7,824 nt of DNA from an uncultured Asticcacaulis sp. (lineage in GTDB: Bacteria; Pseudomonadota; Alphaproteobacteria; Caulobacterales; Caulobacteraceae). The notes below the pieces were generated by a model. It searched no databases. It was not told where the DNA came from and was given only the letters and a program-made list of their open reading frames with translations. Positions 6,359 to 7,824 of the stretch are shown here, in pieces; the stretch's first letter is position 1; each line of letters begins with the position of its first letter. The stretch lies in assembly GCA_946480525.1 (NCBI GenBank), contig CAMLLA010000192.1:1-7824 (forward strand), written 5' to 3'. A program made the position numbers and the translations under genes.

Positions 6359-6599
6359 AGAATCCGGTGGATATGGCGGCCGCCGCGTCCGGTACTTTTT
6401 CCAACTGGGCGCGCGGCACGGCTTCAACAGGAAAACGGTCGTCATCCCATTTTACGAAGACGCTGTCGGGGCCGATACGGGTTGATCCTTCGACCTCGAC
6501 ATCGACCTCTTCGCGCTCGGGGGCGGTAACGATTGTGCCGAGGCCCTTTTCAGCGTGCTGAACGCGGTCGTCGTGCTCGAATGTTTCGATTTCATTCAT
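6357..6599 (-). CDS. Small SH3/Tudor-like protein, unknown function
   Basis: Eighty residues, not a named gene I recognise. The start at 6599 is well supported: AAGGAG (complement of 6606-6611) lies 6 bases upstream. The frame can be extended upstream across the HAD gene, but that extension is a shadow. Residues 11-24 read DRVQHAEKGLGTIV, the V-x-H-x(3)-G-x-G-T-V pattern typical of small beta-barrels such as the C-terminal Tudor/SH3-like domain of UvrD/PcrA helicases and DUF3553-type proteins. Residues 44-66 (PDSVFVKWDDDRFPVEAV, then RAQLEKV) would form the later strands. The protein is very acidic in its N-terminal half, with no signal peptide, TM or Cys, so it is likely cytoplasmic. It is convergent with the M56-M23 gene, sharing a terminator, and divergent from the HAD gene with 48 bases between starts. 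A role in nucleic-acid or RNA polymerase binding is a guess from fold resemblance. Confidence 0.8.
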   Translation of the reverse strand: MNEIETFEHDDRVQHAEKGLGTIVTAPEREEVDVEVEGSTRIGPDSVFVKWDDDRFPVEAVPRAQLEKVPDAAAAISTGF

Positions 6600-6647
6600 A
6601 GGCAACTCCTTGTATCGGCATGTTTCGCCAAGGCGCATAAGGTAGCA

Positions 6648-7824
<1,177 letters not shown>

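Noticed and set aside
6555..6647. Upstream extension of the HAD gene from TTG/ATG-like starts before 6648
   Set aside because: It overlaps the opposite-strand gene start, has no HAD homology, and better SD-spaced starts exist at 6648 and 6666.

Overview
The window looks like a chromosomal segment of a high-GC alphaproteobacterium. The core genes tpiA, secG, pyrG and eno run in the same direction and order seen in many alphaproteobacteria. The loop-6 sequence of TpiA, the cysteine-free L32 and the long Ala/Pro/Ser tail on SecG all fit. A member of Caulobacterales (Asticcacaulis- or Caulobacter-like) is the best guess, but this is inferred from gene content and protein style, not from a search. 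I see no rRNA, tRNA, CRISPR array, transposase or phage gene, and no gene-free stretch longer than about 160 bases.

Layout. Bases 1-578 hold the 3' part of tpiA (glycolysis). A 161-base gap with two compact palindromic elements leads to secG (740-1321), which is closed by a strong intrinsic terminator. pyrG (CTP synthase, 1433-3070) follows on its own. A Rid-family gene (3154-3537) and a small membrane protein with a PH-like tail (3592-4077) come next. rpmF (ribosomal protein L32, 4240-4422) ends in a textbook terminator.

The accessory and most interesting part is 4478-6321. A compact promoter/operator precedes a BlaI-type repressor gene (4538-4930), translationally coupled by an ATGA overlap to a gene for an unusual two-protease membrane protein (4927-6321). 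Its N-terminal half is a BlaR1-like M56 zinc protease. Its C-terminal half is an M23/LytM peptidoglycan endopeptidase, where classical BlaR1 has a penicillin-binding sensor domain. All expected catalytic residues of both domains are visible. The operator is an array of three alternating half-sites exactly 10 bases apart. Inside the gene, an SD-like sequence and ATG sit just before a segment that reads like a signal peptide, so a free secreted M23 enzyme may also be made. Together these suggest a cell-wall-sensing or wall-remodelling version of the BlaR-BlaI circuit.

A bidirectional terminator separates this pair from an oppositely oriented 80-residue protein (complement 6357-6599) with an SH3/Tudor-like look. 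A HAD phosphatase gene (6648-7286) is divergent from it. The window ends in the first 148 codons of eno (7379 onward). The housekeeping genes cover lower glycolysis, protein export, pyrimidine nucleotide synthesis and translation; the BlaI/M56-M23 pair and the genes around it appear to be accessory.
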